DNA of 64,000 nt from contig CM041198.1 of NCBI GenBank assembly GCA_023078555.1, positions 9,905,836 to 9,969,835 on the forward strand, in the 5' to 3' direction. This DNA is from Ulva prolifera. Lineage: Eukaryota > Chlorophyta > Ulvophyceae > Ulvales > Ulvaceae. Shown in pieces: positions 24,701-37,200 of the stretch. Under the pieces are notes generated by a model. The model searched no databases. It saw only the letters and a program-made list of their open reading frames with translations, and was not told where the DNA came from. The translations under genes and the position numbers were made by a program. Within the stretch, counting starts at the first letter, position 1. Each line of letters starts with the position of its first letter.

Positions 24701-27700
24701 GACGGCAAACGTGCCTACTGGTGAATGCACTCCCTACGGCCCTGACTATTCTTGAAATAAATTTGGTGAATACGTTCTCCTTCTCCTTGTTCACTGGCAC
24801 AGCATTTAAATGAAGGTGGCCTCCACACAGCCAAACGTGTACATGCGTGTATGCCAGCAGTTACAGACTAGCTTGTTTTGCAACTGGACAGGGGACAGCA
24901 CACTATCAGTCGCACATCCGCCCACGGGTTGATGGCGGTGTAAATGCTACCTCTTCCTTGGGAGGTCATGGGTCTGATTCTGCGTGTGTTGTGGGAAATT
25001 CACCAGCAGCCCTACGTTACTACCTCGCTTGGCACAGGGTGAAACCCTGAGAGTTGCATATGGCTGTCTGAAGGGGTTTCCAGGTGGTCGATTCCTCCAA
25101 CCTGTGATTCTGGTGATCCAGACATGTCAATGTCTGAAGACATGGCTGAGTGAATCCGAAGCATGTGGCATACTACATCCCCCGGGTCCAATGGGTTGAG
25201 GACGGATTAAAATTTAACTTAAGCTACCCCCTCCGTTTCAGGAGGTCGTGGGTTCGATTCTGCGTGCGCTTTGGGGAATCGAAACGGCCGTGCGTGACCA
25301 CCTTGCTTAGCACAGGGGGAGGCCCTGTGAGTTGCGTACGGTCATCTGAAGGGGGTTTCCAGGTGGTTTACCCCTTCAGCTTATGTGGTCCTGCTAGCTC
25401 GGAGTTGTCAATGTCCAATAGGATACGGCTCAGTAAATCCAGATTTACTTTACTTTACATCAGCAGGCATATGGCTTCAGGTGGATTCTTGCTGCAAAAG
25501 AAACGCATGCGGCGAGGGTGCGAACGATCATGGACAGAATCACAGAGGCCAGCATAGAGCGCTCAAAAATTTGCGACACGGCAAATGTCTGCAGCTTCGC
25601 CAAGTCCAAGCTCCTGGTTGGATGCACCACCTCTGGTGCTGCCAAGTATCGGTCCGTGTCCAAACCTCATGGCATTGACATTTCTGCAAGCGTACTTAGA
25701 GGACCCAGCGCCACTGCCTGAGTTTCCAGGGAGCAATGCCTCATGACCACATCCAGAGTATACCCGAAGCCAGATGTGTGGCATCGATTCTGCAGTGTAG
25801 AAGCATTGATTCACCGTTGCCAACGCTTGACCTTGAAGGAAATTTCATCTGAAGATGTTTTATGATGCTTCTTTTTTATGTGTGTATCATCTGAATCGCC
25901 ATGACCAGGTAAGGCTGCTGCATGCCCTACAGGAGCATGATGGCGGCGATCCCGTTCACGGCGGTGCTGGTGGAGGAGGCGGCGGAGATCGTCGAGGCGC
26001 ATGTTGTCGCCGCGCTGCCGGCCACGGCGCAGCGCCTCATCATGATCGGCGACCACCAGCAGCTCCGCCCAAAGGTCAATCAGTACGAGCTGCAGGTAGG
26101 GCACGCCCTAGATGCAGTGTCCGCCGTACACTGTTGGCGAGGCTGCTACAGCACTCTGCAGCCTCCCGCAACAGCGGGCAGCAGCAGGCGGGGGTCTCCG
26201 TTCCATGCTGTTGCTGACTCGGAGTCTGCCTAAAAAACCTCGGCGACGGCACATGTGTTGCCTTACACAGGAGTGCAGGCCAGCCATTTCCTGCTGCATC
26301 CCTGTGACGGTTGTTGTCAGTGTTTTGACCGAGGAGGCCTGCCACTGACCACTTCATCCGTCAAGCATCGGCCCTTTGATTGTTTGACTTGTATGCTTGC
26401 TACTTTGGCCAAGTGGGCCTCCAGTCCGGATCACCAACACATTTTACGCTGCTTCACCATGAGTGCAAACCCATCGAAGCGGCCTTGCGCAACAGACATT
26501 GGTGCACCAGTGTTGGGCTGACAGGCATGGTCACATCGATCACTAATTTCGGAGTTGTCAATGTCCAAATGGATACGGCTATGCATACATACATACTAAT
26601 GCAGAGTATGTGTGCCAGGAATCTCTGCCCCACACTTGCGAATCACAGGCCAGCAACCAGAAAGAGTAGATGCAGCATGACGGAATGCAGGTGCAATCAG
26701 GCAAGGGGTACAATCTGAACGTCTCCTTGTTCGAGCGCCTCGTCCAGGAGCGGTTGCAGTACACGTCTCTCCGGACGCAGCACCGCATGCGGCCTGAGAT
26801 CTCCCAGCCAGTCCGGCAGCTGATGTACGGCTACCTGAAGGACCACGTCTGCACTCACGGCCGCAGCCCCATCCTTGGGGTTGGCAGCTCAGTGCCTAGC
26901 ATCTCCGGCCCCCTGGCGCGTACCAAGAACTCGGCCTTTCTGGTTGCGCACGCATGGCCCGAGCAAGCGGACAACAGCGCCGGAGTTGCAGCTCTGGACT
27001 CCAAGTCGCGGGTGAACGGCCTCGAGGCGGCGATGGTGGTTAAGGTGCTGAAGTACATGCTGCAGCAGGGATACAGCGGGGGGGAGGTGGTTGTGCTGAC
27101 GCCGTACCTCGGGCAGCTGCGCGTGCTGCGGGAGTGCATGCGGAGGGACCGCATTCAGGACGTTGCCGACGAGAGAGACGAGGCGGACCTGGAGCGCCAG
27201 GGCCTGGAGATGCAGGTGCGCAGCAGCCGCCACTGCAACGGCAGCTCTTGTGTATGCAAAGCTGCACTCGCCAGAGCAAATGGCCTGGACCACCCTGGGC
27301 ATGCTTCATGCAGAGGCTGCCAACTGCACAGCAGCAGCGCCACGGCCGTGCACGCCCCGCCGTTCCTTGTTATTGGTATCCACGTCTGTAGCCGAGTGCA
27401 ATGATTCTGTTTGTTGGTCCGAGGGAAGTGAGAGTTGTAGCCGCCCTCCCTGAATGTGCTGTCAGCCGATGCCGGACGTCTGCATGGCCACTTGTAGCAG
27501 GGCCTCCTGTGCGGACTGACATATTTGTGATGTAGCAGCAACATCTGGTATCCTGGCATCGCCACCAACCCCATTAACGCCTACAACAAGCACGGCCAAT
27601 ACATCGATGTCGTTACAATAGCCAGTCGGGCTGCAGAACTCGAGCAGCGCGGTGCAGCGGTGATCCTTCAAAGTGTGCCATCCTCGTTCCAGACGGTCGC

Positions 27701-30700
27701 AACTATTTATTCACGCTCACCGTCTAGATTGTGAACTGTAAGCTCCACGAAGCCCAGTTCACCATACGGTCATGTGCACTCTGTGACGCCTGCCGTTGGC
27801 CACAGGGTGACACGGAGCGACCGCGTGGTGGCACTGCTGTGAGGGTGTCCACGATTGACAACTTCCAGGGCGAAGAGGCGCGTATCGTCATTGTCTCCCT
27901 CACCCGCAGCAACGCAGCCGGCAAGATCGGCTTCTTGAGCGAGGCCCAGCGGGTCAACGTGCTGCTCTCCCGCGCCCGCGACGGCCTCATCCTTGTTGGC
28001 AACCCCCGCTGCCTCACTGGCAAGCATGGAGCGCTCACTGAAACTGGGGGCCCGCTGGTCCTCCACGCGGGCCCCACGATGATCGAGCGAATGACAGTGA
28101 CGGAATCGACACTGCACTATCCGGAGGCTGCTTCTGGTGACACTGCACGGCGGGGTGGCGGCCGGAAAGGAACATGGGAGATGGTGCTGGAGAGCATTCC
28201 CGTGCTGCCAGGGTTTCCTGCGCAGTGCGAGCGTCATGGGCGTGCGCGCGTGATGGCTGCGCCGGCCGAGTTTGACGAGTATGCTCCGGACGGGGGCTGC
28301 ACGGAGCGGTGTGAGGCGGAGCTGCCTTGTGGCCACAAGTGCACTAGCCGATGCCACTCGACCCGCCACGCGCATGCAGCCTGCCAGGTTCCCGTGGACT
28401 GCATGTGCGATCCGCAGTCATCCTCCACTCTGCTACCTTGACAGCGGAGGTGTGCAGAGGAGTGTGTACCCCAATGGTTGTCATAGCGGTGACACTGTGT
28501 GGTGACGGGCACATCTTCGCTGTCCGTCGTGTGGTGCACCTACGCCGCACCAGCATGGTGCGCTTGAGCCTGGGTTGCTCTGCCTGGCGTCTGAGCACCT
28601 GATCGAGGCGAGTATGGACCATCAGCCCTGCCTTCACCTCATGCAAGAAGCGTCTTGATGATGCTGATCAAGCTTCTAGACCAGCACATGATCAGTCATC
28701 AGAAGTGTCACCCACTTGCCAGGGCGGGGCTGGGGGTCAGTGGCTGCTTGATCGGGGCGTAACACAGCGGGGCCGATGGGGCGGACGCTCATCATGCAGG
28801 CCGCCACACCCACTCGCCAGGATCTCTCTCATATTCAGGGGCCTTGTTGTGCAGGTGCCAGGCAGGGCTTCATAGCACGCAGCGTGCATGCTCCGCAAAG
28901 CAGCCCCCTCCGTGCATGGAGGAAGTGCCGGAGCCATGCACCGGTGGGGCGCACATCGTGTACCGCCGCTGCAACGGTCACGCTGCTCCGCGATGTCAGG
29001 TCACAGTCCATTCTTACTGTGAGGGCTTTGCAAGCATCGCCGGAGTGGAGCCGCAGCGGCACCTCGTACCGCACCGCTGCTTCGCCAAGCCGCCCCAGTG
29101 CGGCCACTGCCAGCAGCTGAAGCGCTCTCGTGCCGCAAAGATCAGGCTGGACGCTGATATGGCAAAGTGCGGACTCCCCTGTGCGCAGCTGCCTGCGGCA
29201 TGTGTCGCTACCTGCACAGGGGACTCAGACCTCTTCGAGTCATGCTACAAATGGTTCTGCTCATGCCAAAAATCATGCTGCATTTGTAGATTGAGGAGTG
29301 TCACTGAAAGGTGTGGGTGTATTGTGGAGAAGGTGGGCATTTCTTGTGGTCAAGATCCATGCACACAGAGCACCCCAATCCCAAGCCCAGATCACCAGTT
29401 TGATAACCCTTCTTTGCTTCCAGACCTAGCATGCAGAACGCCTACTTGTACATTGTACACAGCACGCTATCAGTGGCGCTGCAGGAAGCAGCACCGGCTG
29501 CAAGAGGTCGCCATGGCAGAGGCCAGGCTTGCCGATACAGCCGAGGTCAAGCAGATCACCGACAAGATGCGCGCTGCCGCCGGGGTGGCGCCCTGCACCG
29601 CATGCATGACCGAGGTCTGCGTGCTGGAGGGCGTGCGATGTTCTGCAAAGGATAAGCACCACTTCATGTGTGATGACTGCTTTGACGGCTGGGTGCTGTC
29701 GGAGAGCGTGCCGGCAGCGGAGCACGCCCCGAAGGAGGCGGGGGAGGTGTGGTGCATGTGCAAGCAGAAGAAGGGCTCCGATGCTGGCTGCCCCTCAGCA
29801 TCTCCGTTCTCGCCGCAGGTGCTGTCCCTATACATGCGCCTGCATAAGTCAGGGTCTACATGCAGCCACTGGCTGGAAGTCTCGGCGCAAATGACGCGTC
29901 ACTCGCGCTCTTGGATGAATGACACATGCTGACTTACAGCTGTGCATGACCCCCGTACGTATTGCCCTTTCATATGGAATCAAGCTCACTCCATGGTGAT
30001 GTTCTTCAATGTTACGGTGTATCCCACCTTGTGAAACCGATCTTCACCGAACCGGCGCGTACGGTCAAACTGCCCAAAGCAGGCGGTGAATCAATTGTGC
30101 CGATGCTGCTATGTATCATATAAATGGTTGCAGGAAGTGGCGTCGCATGTTCAACCGGGCACATATGCTGCCTACCTCAAGGCACGCGCAGACGTGAAAG
30201 AGGCCATTCTGGCCCAGCAGCACGAGAAGCAGATGGCGGCGTTCGAGAAGCGGCTACGCAAAGAACTCAGCGACCAGGTGACTCCTGTGCGGAAGCTCAT
30301 CATCGAGAGGGTCCTCACGTTGCACTGCCCGCGCTGCATGGCGGCTTTCCTTGACTTTGATGGCTGTCTGGCGCTCAAGTGCACTGCGCCCAAGTGCGCC
30401 TGCGGCTTCTGTGCGGTTTGCCTGGAGGACTGCGGAGTTGACGCGCATGCCCACGTGCGGCAGTGCAAGTACACGCACGCACAGGGGCGGGCCCACGCCA
30501 GCGAGGACGACATACCTGTCTTCCAGAGACGATGGCGCATTGATAAAATCCGAGAGGTACGCATGATGATTCAGCCAGGCACAAGCCGGTGCGTAGACGG
30601 TGCTCTACGCTGCAGGATCGCCGGGACTCTGTGTCTGCCCCGTACCTTGAACAATCAGATGGTCTGAGCCTCAAGATGCATTGATATTTGGCAGTGCTGT

Positions 30701-32553
30701 GGTAGTGCGGAGGTAGCTGTAGACCATCTGAAACCACACTCCTTGCATGTCGCATTGTGTCTGTGCCACGAATGTTCACACTTTTCATGGGTCTGCAGCT
30801 GCTGCTCCCTCTCAACGATGACCTGCGAGGCCGGATTGTGGACTCACTGCGGCAGGAGCTCAGGGACCTGAACATCACGACAGATGACATTGGCGCTGTC
30901 TCACAAGTTCGCAGCTGCCAGTGCCATGTCCACACATGTCCTGCAGCTGCTCCTGCAGCTTGTGCTCCTGTAGGACCGTCGTGCACGCCAACTGCGATGC
31001 GGGGTGTTCCTGACTGGGCACATGGACTGGTGTATACATCTCATGGTTCACACGTTCGATGGATACCGCTTGACAGCATTGTGAGATAGAGTTCTGATGA
31101 CTGTTTCAGACGTGCTGTACATGTGGAGTGACTTCCTGCATGTCCTCAGACATGGGACCGTGATGCACTTCAGGAACCCTGGAACCTGCGATTTCCGACG
31201 TCAGCAGAGCATGAGACCTCATTTGGCATCCAAACCGCCTCCGCCTCAGTACACACTGACGAGGCGTCTGGCATCCTCAGTGCTTCAGCTACCTGTTTAC
31301 CACCACGTGTGATGTACCACCCCTGAGCGATGTGCAGGAATCTTTTCCACAGTTCTGGAATATGTCGCTACCGATGGATGCCGTCCACTATGTGTCAGTT
31401 CCTGAGGACAGTGCGGAATGGCGCTATGTCATGGCTGAGGCGCAAGGCGCATTCCAGAGCCGCCAGGTGTGATGGTCTTGAAGGAACCTTGTTGCAGGCA
31501 CCTGAGCAAGTGCATATCAATCTCCTCTTCAGGATATAGCTCGGTGGATTGAAATTACTCATGCTTGCAAATGTCAACATGATGCATATGTAAAGTAGAT
31601 GTCAAATGTAATGCGGGCTAGGCATGCGACTCAAGTTAGGCCAAATCATTGTGCTGCCAACAGATCTAGTTGCTTCAGCTTATATCCCCATCCGGCTTAC
31701 ACGAAATGGCGCAATTCCTGAAGGCCATGTTGACTGCAGGTGGTGCGTGTGGAGCGGATCCAGAACTCGGTCATGTGGGCGTCATACAAGGCCCAGCGCG
31801 ACTTTCTGATGAACGTGAAGTACGACAGCAGCAAAATCCGCCTGAACAAGACATCTCCTGGGACTGCGCCAATCCTTGAGCGGCGCCTGTGGCATGGCAT
31901 GAGATCGAAAGGCAACCCAAAAGCGCTGGCGAGCTCATCAGCTGGCTGGTGTTCCACCTATGCAAAGGCAGGAAGCCTTGGAACCGGAACATACTTTGCA
32001 CCATCTCCACATTACTCGATGGGGGGCTATGCTTCGCAGTGTAAAGAGGGAAGCCAGCTCTTCCTTGCAGATGTGCTTACAGGTGTGAAGCTGCACCTAT
32101 GTACATGATAGAGTTTGCAAAGCAGGGCACTACTGTGTCATGGGTCTGCAAATTCATGCAAGCATGGCAGAGCTCTCTTTCTGTCGCGGCCATTGGCAGA
32201 CAAGTGCTGTTGCAAAGATGCCGTAGAACGATTCCGGCATCGGCTTGAGCATGTGGGACAGCATGCAGTTTCACGGCTCGAGGCAAATTCAGATCCTGGA
32301 CTGCTTGGTTCTACTATGCATAAGATGTGAACATGGCTGCACTTATGCAGGAGCCGTGGGTGCAGCAGATCGAGGCACACGAGCTCCGGACCTGCGCGGA
32401 CACTCCTGGCAAGCATTTGTGCGGAACAAGGATGTCGCATACCGTGTGGACAGCGTCTCCGACACAGGGCAGCAGGAGTGCAGAGACATGTACATAATCT
32501 TCTCTCAGGCCACGGCCCTCGCATACCCCAGATACCTGGTGACATACAAGTAG
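19211..32553 (+). CDS. ZNFX1-like SF1 helicase / NFX1 zinc finger / RING-IBR-like / PARP fusion protein
   Basis: Multi-exon gene with four modules on one strand. (1) 19211-22300: RGG-rich N-terminus, then helical exons; phase-0 joins were checked for the exons at 20155 and 20330, and ZNFX1-like FRLFRED at about 21990. (2) 22450-28026: UPF1-like helicase with LIQGPPG joined across an intron to TGKTY (Walker A), VTYTNHALDQIL, KSKLLVGCTTSGAA, VLVEEAAEI (motif II), GDHQQLRP, TQHRMRPEI, STIDNFQGEEARIV (motif V) and VNVLLSRARDGL (motif VI). (3) From 28270: NFX1-type fingers, CTERCEAELPCGHKC. (4) 29490-30560: RING/IBR-like cysteines. (5) 31338-32553: PARP catalytic domain. Stop TAG at 32551. Family knowledge: ZNFX1 acts in RNA silencing and antiviral sensing. 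Some exons between 20400 and 21450 and between 30560 and 31338 were not resolved. A split into two genes near 28.4-29.4 kb cannot be excluded, although an in-phase acceptor at about 28859 continues the frame. Confidence 0.78.
21714..21749. repeat. Poly-G tract (36 G)
   Basis: Homopolymer in an apparent intron of the helicase gene, downstream of the FLLWQ donor at about 21656, followed by a short GGCATGT tandem repeat. On the transcribed RNA it could form G-quadruplexes. Confidence 0.95.
24915..25160 (+). mobile_element. SINE copy, diverged
   Basis: Aligns along its length with the better copies at 25184 and 48541 (reverse): GGGTTGATGGCGG, GGGAGGTCATGGGTCTGATTC, CCTCGCTTGGCACAGGG, GAGAGTTGC, TCTGAAGGGGTTTCCAGGTGG and CTGAGTGAATCC at the 3' side. 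It is more mutated than the others and lies in an intron of the helicase gene. Confidence 0.7.
25184..25458 (+). mobile_element. tRNA-like SINE, full-length copy
   Basis: About 275 bp. It starts GGTCCAATGGGTTGAGGACGG (read from 25184 as GGTCC..), has a Pol III B-box-like GTGGGTTCGATTCTGC about 55 bp in, and ends with GTAAATCCAGATTTACTTTACTTTAC, a TTTAC tail. Highly similar to the reverse copy at 48541-48797. It lies in an intron of the helicase gene in sense orientation. Confidence 0.8.
26549..26580 (+). repeat. SINE 3'-end fragment
   Basis: TCGGAGTTGTCAATGTCC followed by GGATACGGCT matches the 3' part of the SINE at 25184-25458. Only about 32 bp are present. Confidence 0.65.
29490..30560 (+). 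other. RING/IBR-like zinc module inside the fusion gene
   Basis: The first exon (about 29490-29820) has APCTACMTEV followed by HHFMCDDCFDGW and VWCMCKQ, a RING-like spacing. The next (about 30135-30555) has LHCPRCMAAF, DGCLALKC, CGFCAVCLEDCG and DAHAHV. The CPxC..GCxxxxC..FCxxC order resembles the RING2 half of RBR-type ubiquitin ligases, with the cysteine after GCLAL as the candidate catalytic one. Activity is inference; the linker between the two parts is helical and charged (AEARLADTAEV, KQMAAFEKRL). Confidence 0.6.
31338..32553 (+). other. PARP catalytic domain at the C-terminus of the fusion gene
   Basis: Exon 31338-31466 begins ESFPQFWNMSLP and ends at the family's Trp-containing SAEWRYVMAEA segment. 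The exon at 31740 continues in phase with VVRVERIQNSVMWASY, then LWHGM (NAD-binding His), GSLGTGTYFAPS (Tyr) and GSQLFLADVLTG. The last exon ends DMYIIFSQATALAYPRYLV. Aligned by eye with the EYIVY segment of PARP1, the catalytic Glu position is Met here, so poly(ADP-ribose) chain extension is unlikely. Mono-ADP-ribosylation or inactivity is expected. Confidence 0.85.
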
Positions 32554-34286
32554 ACATGCCCGACGGCTCGATCGGCTTTCTGCTGTGCAGCATGCCCTGC
32601 AGTCCAATCTGATACCTGATGATCTGAATGTATCGCTTCAGCATCACCGCAATGTAAATTCACATTCTGGTGTGCCCCACCTCCTCCCAATGGACTCGAT
32701 GTCCACCAGCGTCAATGCTTTGCTGCTGGAGGACGCCAAAGAATGCCAAGTTTGACAAACCCACACCTTGGAACATGTAGTGTTCCTCCACCGGCATCAG
32801 TGAGACCTCTGTACTGATATTTGTGCTCTAGGAACAGCGGATCGCTGCAGGCTGGATGCCATCAGAATTGCTCATGACACAGCACCTCGAACTCTGCTGC
32901 CGATTTGCCTCCATTTTCGCTTTCCTATGTAGTTGCAGGAGCTATACAAAGTTGCTGACGCCCGGACCTGGCTGTTGACGTGGGACATACCTCTCAACCA
33001 CAATGGTGTACCTGAAAACCTGGCTGACATGCTGTGAACAATAGAAAGCCCTGAACGACAACCGCGTAGCCAGTTTCACCAGGGTCAATGCCTGAAAATT
33101 GTCCGCAATTGCAGCATACGACGGAGACAGTGCACATGCTGTGACCCAGCCACGGCGGGATGATCGCTGCACTGTGGGGGAAACGTATTGCGTGGAGCAG
33201 TCCAGCCTATTCTGAAATTACGAGCAGATTCTGAAGATAAAACTGTTACTGCTGCAAGACATGAGCCGCAACGCTGAGTGATCGATGTGTTCCTGTCCCG
33301 GCCACAACCCATGCAATCGCAGTGTAGATAATATCATTCGAAATGTACATCTGACCACGATTGTTGGCACGATTCTGATGCTGGTGTTTCTGTGTGTCTG
33401 ACACAGGGCTCGTGTGTACCCGTATGCGGTTGTCGCAGCACTGATCTGTCGCGTCGCGTATTGCACGGCTGGACACCAAACCTGGCCACACGCAGAATGT
33501 CCGCTTGCAACGTGGCTGCCACACATCCGAGCGGCAGCTAACATGCACTCTATAATAGATGCTCAATGCTATGCACACTGACTCTGTGATCGGTTGTGCC
33601 TCCATCCCAAGTCGCGTCACAACGGACAGCCTGTGCAGCCTGCGACGCGCCCTAGTGCCTGATCTGCGGGAATATAATCGGTCATGCTTGGGATTAGCCT
33701 GATTTGGTTTCTACACATGTGTTGTCGCAGTGAGCTTATGCTGTTGCCTCGGCCCGAGCTACGGACCACTTCAATCTAGAATGAGCTGAACTCGGCAAGT
33801 TCAATGCCATGGAAGATATATTAAATGAAATATTCGATTCTTCCACATGTATTTTCGTGCACGCATGACACAGGTTCGAATTCGCCCGTGGTACATGGAG
33901 TGCTCGGAGGCGTAACTGCACCGGTGCGGCGCCACTTGCGGGGACCATGGGACCATTGAGGCCGTCATGCGCTTATTGCGATAAATTTGGAATCGCTGTG
34001 CTGATGTCATTGCATGTCGCTTATGTATTCGGTTTGCAGCAGCACGCTGAAGACGCACAGAGCAAGATGCATCCTGCGTCGGCACGCGAAGCAGTGGCGA
34101 GTATGAAGGGTGTTGATGCAAGAGGCCACTCACAAGCATCATTATTCACCCAAAGGTTGTGCGAAAAGCAATGTGCGCTGTGCTTCCTCGACGATGTTGT
34201 GAGAGGCTGATCTCGTTAACAACGTCGCCCCCTTTGATTCAGGTCCTGTTCATGACTCTACAAGACATCGCCAAGCACCGCACAAC
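32554..34286. other. Intergenic region with no gene recognised
   Basis: Only short frames without domains or consistent splice signals. No repeat of note was seen. Confidence 0.45.
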
Positions 34287-37200
34287 ATGAGCCCAGATGA
34301 TGCACCAAGCAAAAAGGACGCACTGCAGCACTGGCGGCCTCCTGGAGTCTGTGTCCAACGCGCACAGCGGCATGTGGGACAGACACAGCTGATCAGTACT
34401 CCTGGACGGAAGACATCGCCCAAGATGATGACAACCAAAGCATGTGCTGCCGCACACTCATGCCGCCCAATTCCTTTGAATGCAGCCTTCGATTCTCCGT
34501 TGACGCCAGCTCGTTGCATCACAAGCGAAGTGGATCAGCCAGAGCTCCGGCTGACCCCACCATCAATGCAAAGTCCACACGTGATCAACCAGCGCGATCT
34601 TGAAAATCCTTCTCGTCCTAAAAGCTTGCCGTCAAATGTTCATGCAGCTGCAGATGTACCAGAGCATCAGCACCTCACAAACTTACCTGAACCCAAACAT
34701 GGAGATGAGGGGGACGAGCCTGTGCGGGTGCCAACAACACCTGGTGGCGGGCGCAACAAGCAAGGGCCCCTTGTTTCAATCTCCATGCAGGACCGTAACT
34801 GTCAACTCAGCAAGCACTGTTTGCACGCTTCGCCCGACGTCACCGATGATGCTCATCCTGGACGCAAAACGGTGCGTTGCAATGGCACATGCACTTTGGT
34901 ATTGCATGATGCTTTGATTGGATGTGATGAATTGCGGCACCTTTCTGACTTTAGGAGCAGCAAGGGAGTAGTCGTCCTGAGCTGTGGTGGTCCACAGAAT
35001 CCACCAATGTGGTACATTTGCAGGCGAAAGCATCACAGTGCTTGAGGTCATCATGGGCGCAAAGTGTGACACGCAAACTGCCTGCGGAAGCACAGACGCC
35101 GAGCCTAAAGCGCAGCCGCAGCGTCGTGACGTGCGATGGTGACACGTACGCAATCTGCCAGTCAGCTGGAGACACAGTGCTGCAGCCTTGCAGCTTAACC
35201 TCGGACACTGACCGCCGCCCAGCATCTGCTGACCCCATCCTGATACCCCCCGTGGCACACATCCTTGCATGTGCACATGAGCAACGCGAGAGCTGCCGTG
35301 CGCCTCCCCGAAAGGGTGCAGGCATGGCACCCGGCTGTGGCCTGACAGACGAGGCACCCACTCCACGATGCAACAACAGCCTTGCTGCATCGAGCAAAGA
35401 GCTGCTGGCTGAGGCGATCCTGGCACAGCCTGCAACATCTGCATCAGCGTCTGGCCAAGCACACGCTGGGAGTGCCGCAGCGATTTGCCAGGATGATGGC
35501 ACACTGGAGAGTGTCAGGCTGCGACACGCCTCAGCAGGCCGCACCTGTGCCACAGAGCTGCCTGAACCCCAGCCTGGGGCTCCCGCTGCCAGTAGTAGGG
35601 CCCCGGCTGTAGTTGTGTTTGAGCCACGTGCCGGCATGTCCGGACCCCCCACTGATGATAGCTTAGAAGCAGGCTGCTGGTTTGGTACAAAGGCAAGCAA
35701 GCCTAACTCTGTGCGCGTTCAGGCACAGGCCATCTCTGTCAGCGCGCCTGTGGGTTTGCAGAGCGCTTCATCGCTGGGGGCTGCCGTGGGTGGCATCACA
35801 CCGGTGATCTGTGCTGTTGACCAGGGGGTGCAGGCCACGTTGCTCTCGGAGCGCACAGAGGCTTGCCACATGGCGGTTCAGGCCACGCCCTCCCGAGCTG
35901 ATGAAGCCGTGCAGTGCACACTTCTAGCCGTCGAGGAGATGGCGAGCTCTGCGCGCATGCCACACCGGGAGGTAGCAGGTCACCTGCAAGAGGCTGCCCT
36001 CCCGCCGCCCTGCACTGGCGCGGCAGAGCGCATGCGGAAAGGGATTGCAGAGGTGGCGCAGGCACGGGAAGACTGGCACAGGCAGATCGGGGTTGTCCAG
36101 CACTTTGTTGGCGAGCGGATCGTGCCTCTGCTTGCACTCTGTTCTCGTGGGCCGCCGGAAGAAGCTCTTGTAAGTCGCCTCCACTGTGCACGCAGTTGCA
36201 CACTGTCATGATACTGCACTACGTTGTCCGCACAGCACAGGCCTGCCAGCATGCATTCCTCATGGATTGGTGACCGGACGCTGTTCTGGCTGCATGCAGG
36301 GGCCTCTGACTGGACAGGCACTGTCCATGCTGTCTGCAGAGGCGGCGCAGGAGTGGGAGGAGGTGATGCGGGTGCTGCAGCAGGCGGCCGCGGTGCTCGA
36401 AGGGGCCGCCCTCAACATCCGCCAGCTCAATGCAGACCTCTCTGCCACCCAGATTCAGCTGCGGGCATCTGAGTTTGAGCTCAAGGCACTGCGCTCAGAG
36501 CATGCCGCAGCCCAGCGCACCCTACATGCGCAGCAGCGCCAAGCGAGGTGCAATCAGCAGGTGTGGACCGCTACAGATGCATGCCATGGTCACTGGCCGC
36601 TAGGGAGCATCTGGTTGGCAAGGGTGGGCGAGGGTAAGCGTTGGGTCAAGCTCCACGTGTGTAGGGCGGTGCTGCTGTGCTGGAAGGACAGGCGAGTGTC
36701 CAGGAGCGCCTTGCGGCAGTCCAAGACGAGCTGGCGTGTGAGCGCAAAGCAAAGGAGGTCCTAGCGTTTGCTCTCGGCCGTGTCCTTCGTGAAACACAGG
36801 GCTTCGTGCCCGGAGAGGAGCAACGCAACGCTGCAGGTGCAAGCGCGGGGGGCGTGGACGAGCTGCAGGACCAGCTGCACCGCATGTCTGTCCAAGAGAG
36901 CCCGGCTGCAGATGTCCGTGCTGCGGTCGTTGAGCACACAGTTGCGGCAGCGCACCGCATTCTGGAGATGCCAGCGGCTGAATTCAGCTCCAGTGCGCCC
37001 TGGCCACCCTTCCATGCCAATTCTTCGTGCCAGTTGCATGCTGCACTGCAATCAACAGATACTGAGTCAGGCGATGTTGTTTTTGCTGGGCTGATTGAAG
37101 CTGCGCTGGTGCCAGTGCTTCGATCAGGGAGGGGCTTGCTTGCAGGGTTTGCATCAGTGAGCCCGGAGAGGCAGGCCCGCCCGGCCCGGACGTACAGGGG

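Noticed and set aside
24915-25458. Two tRNA genes in tandem
   Set aside because: A B-box-like element is present, but the anticodon arm does not fold canonically and similarity extends about 200 bp beyond a tRNA, as expected for a SINE.
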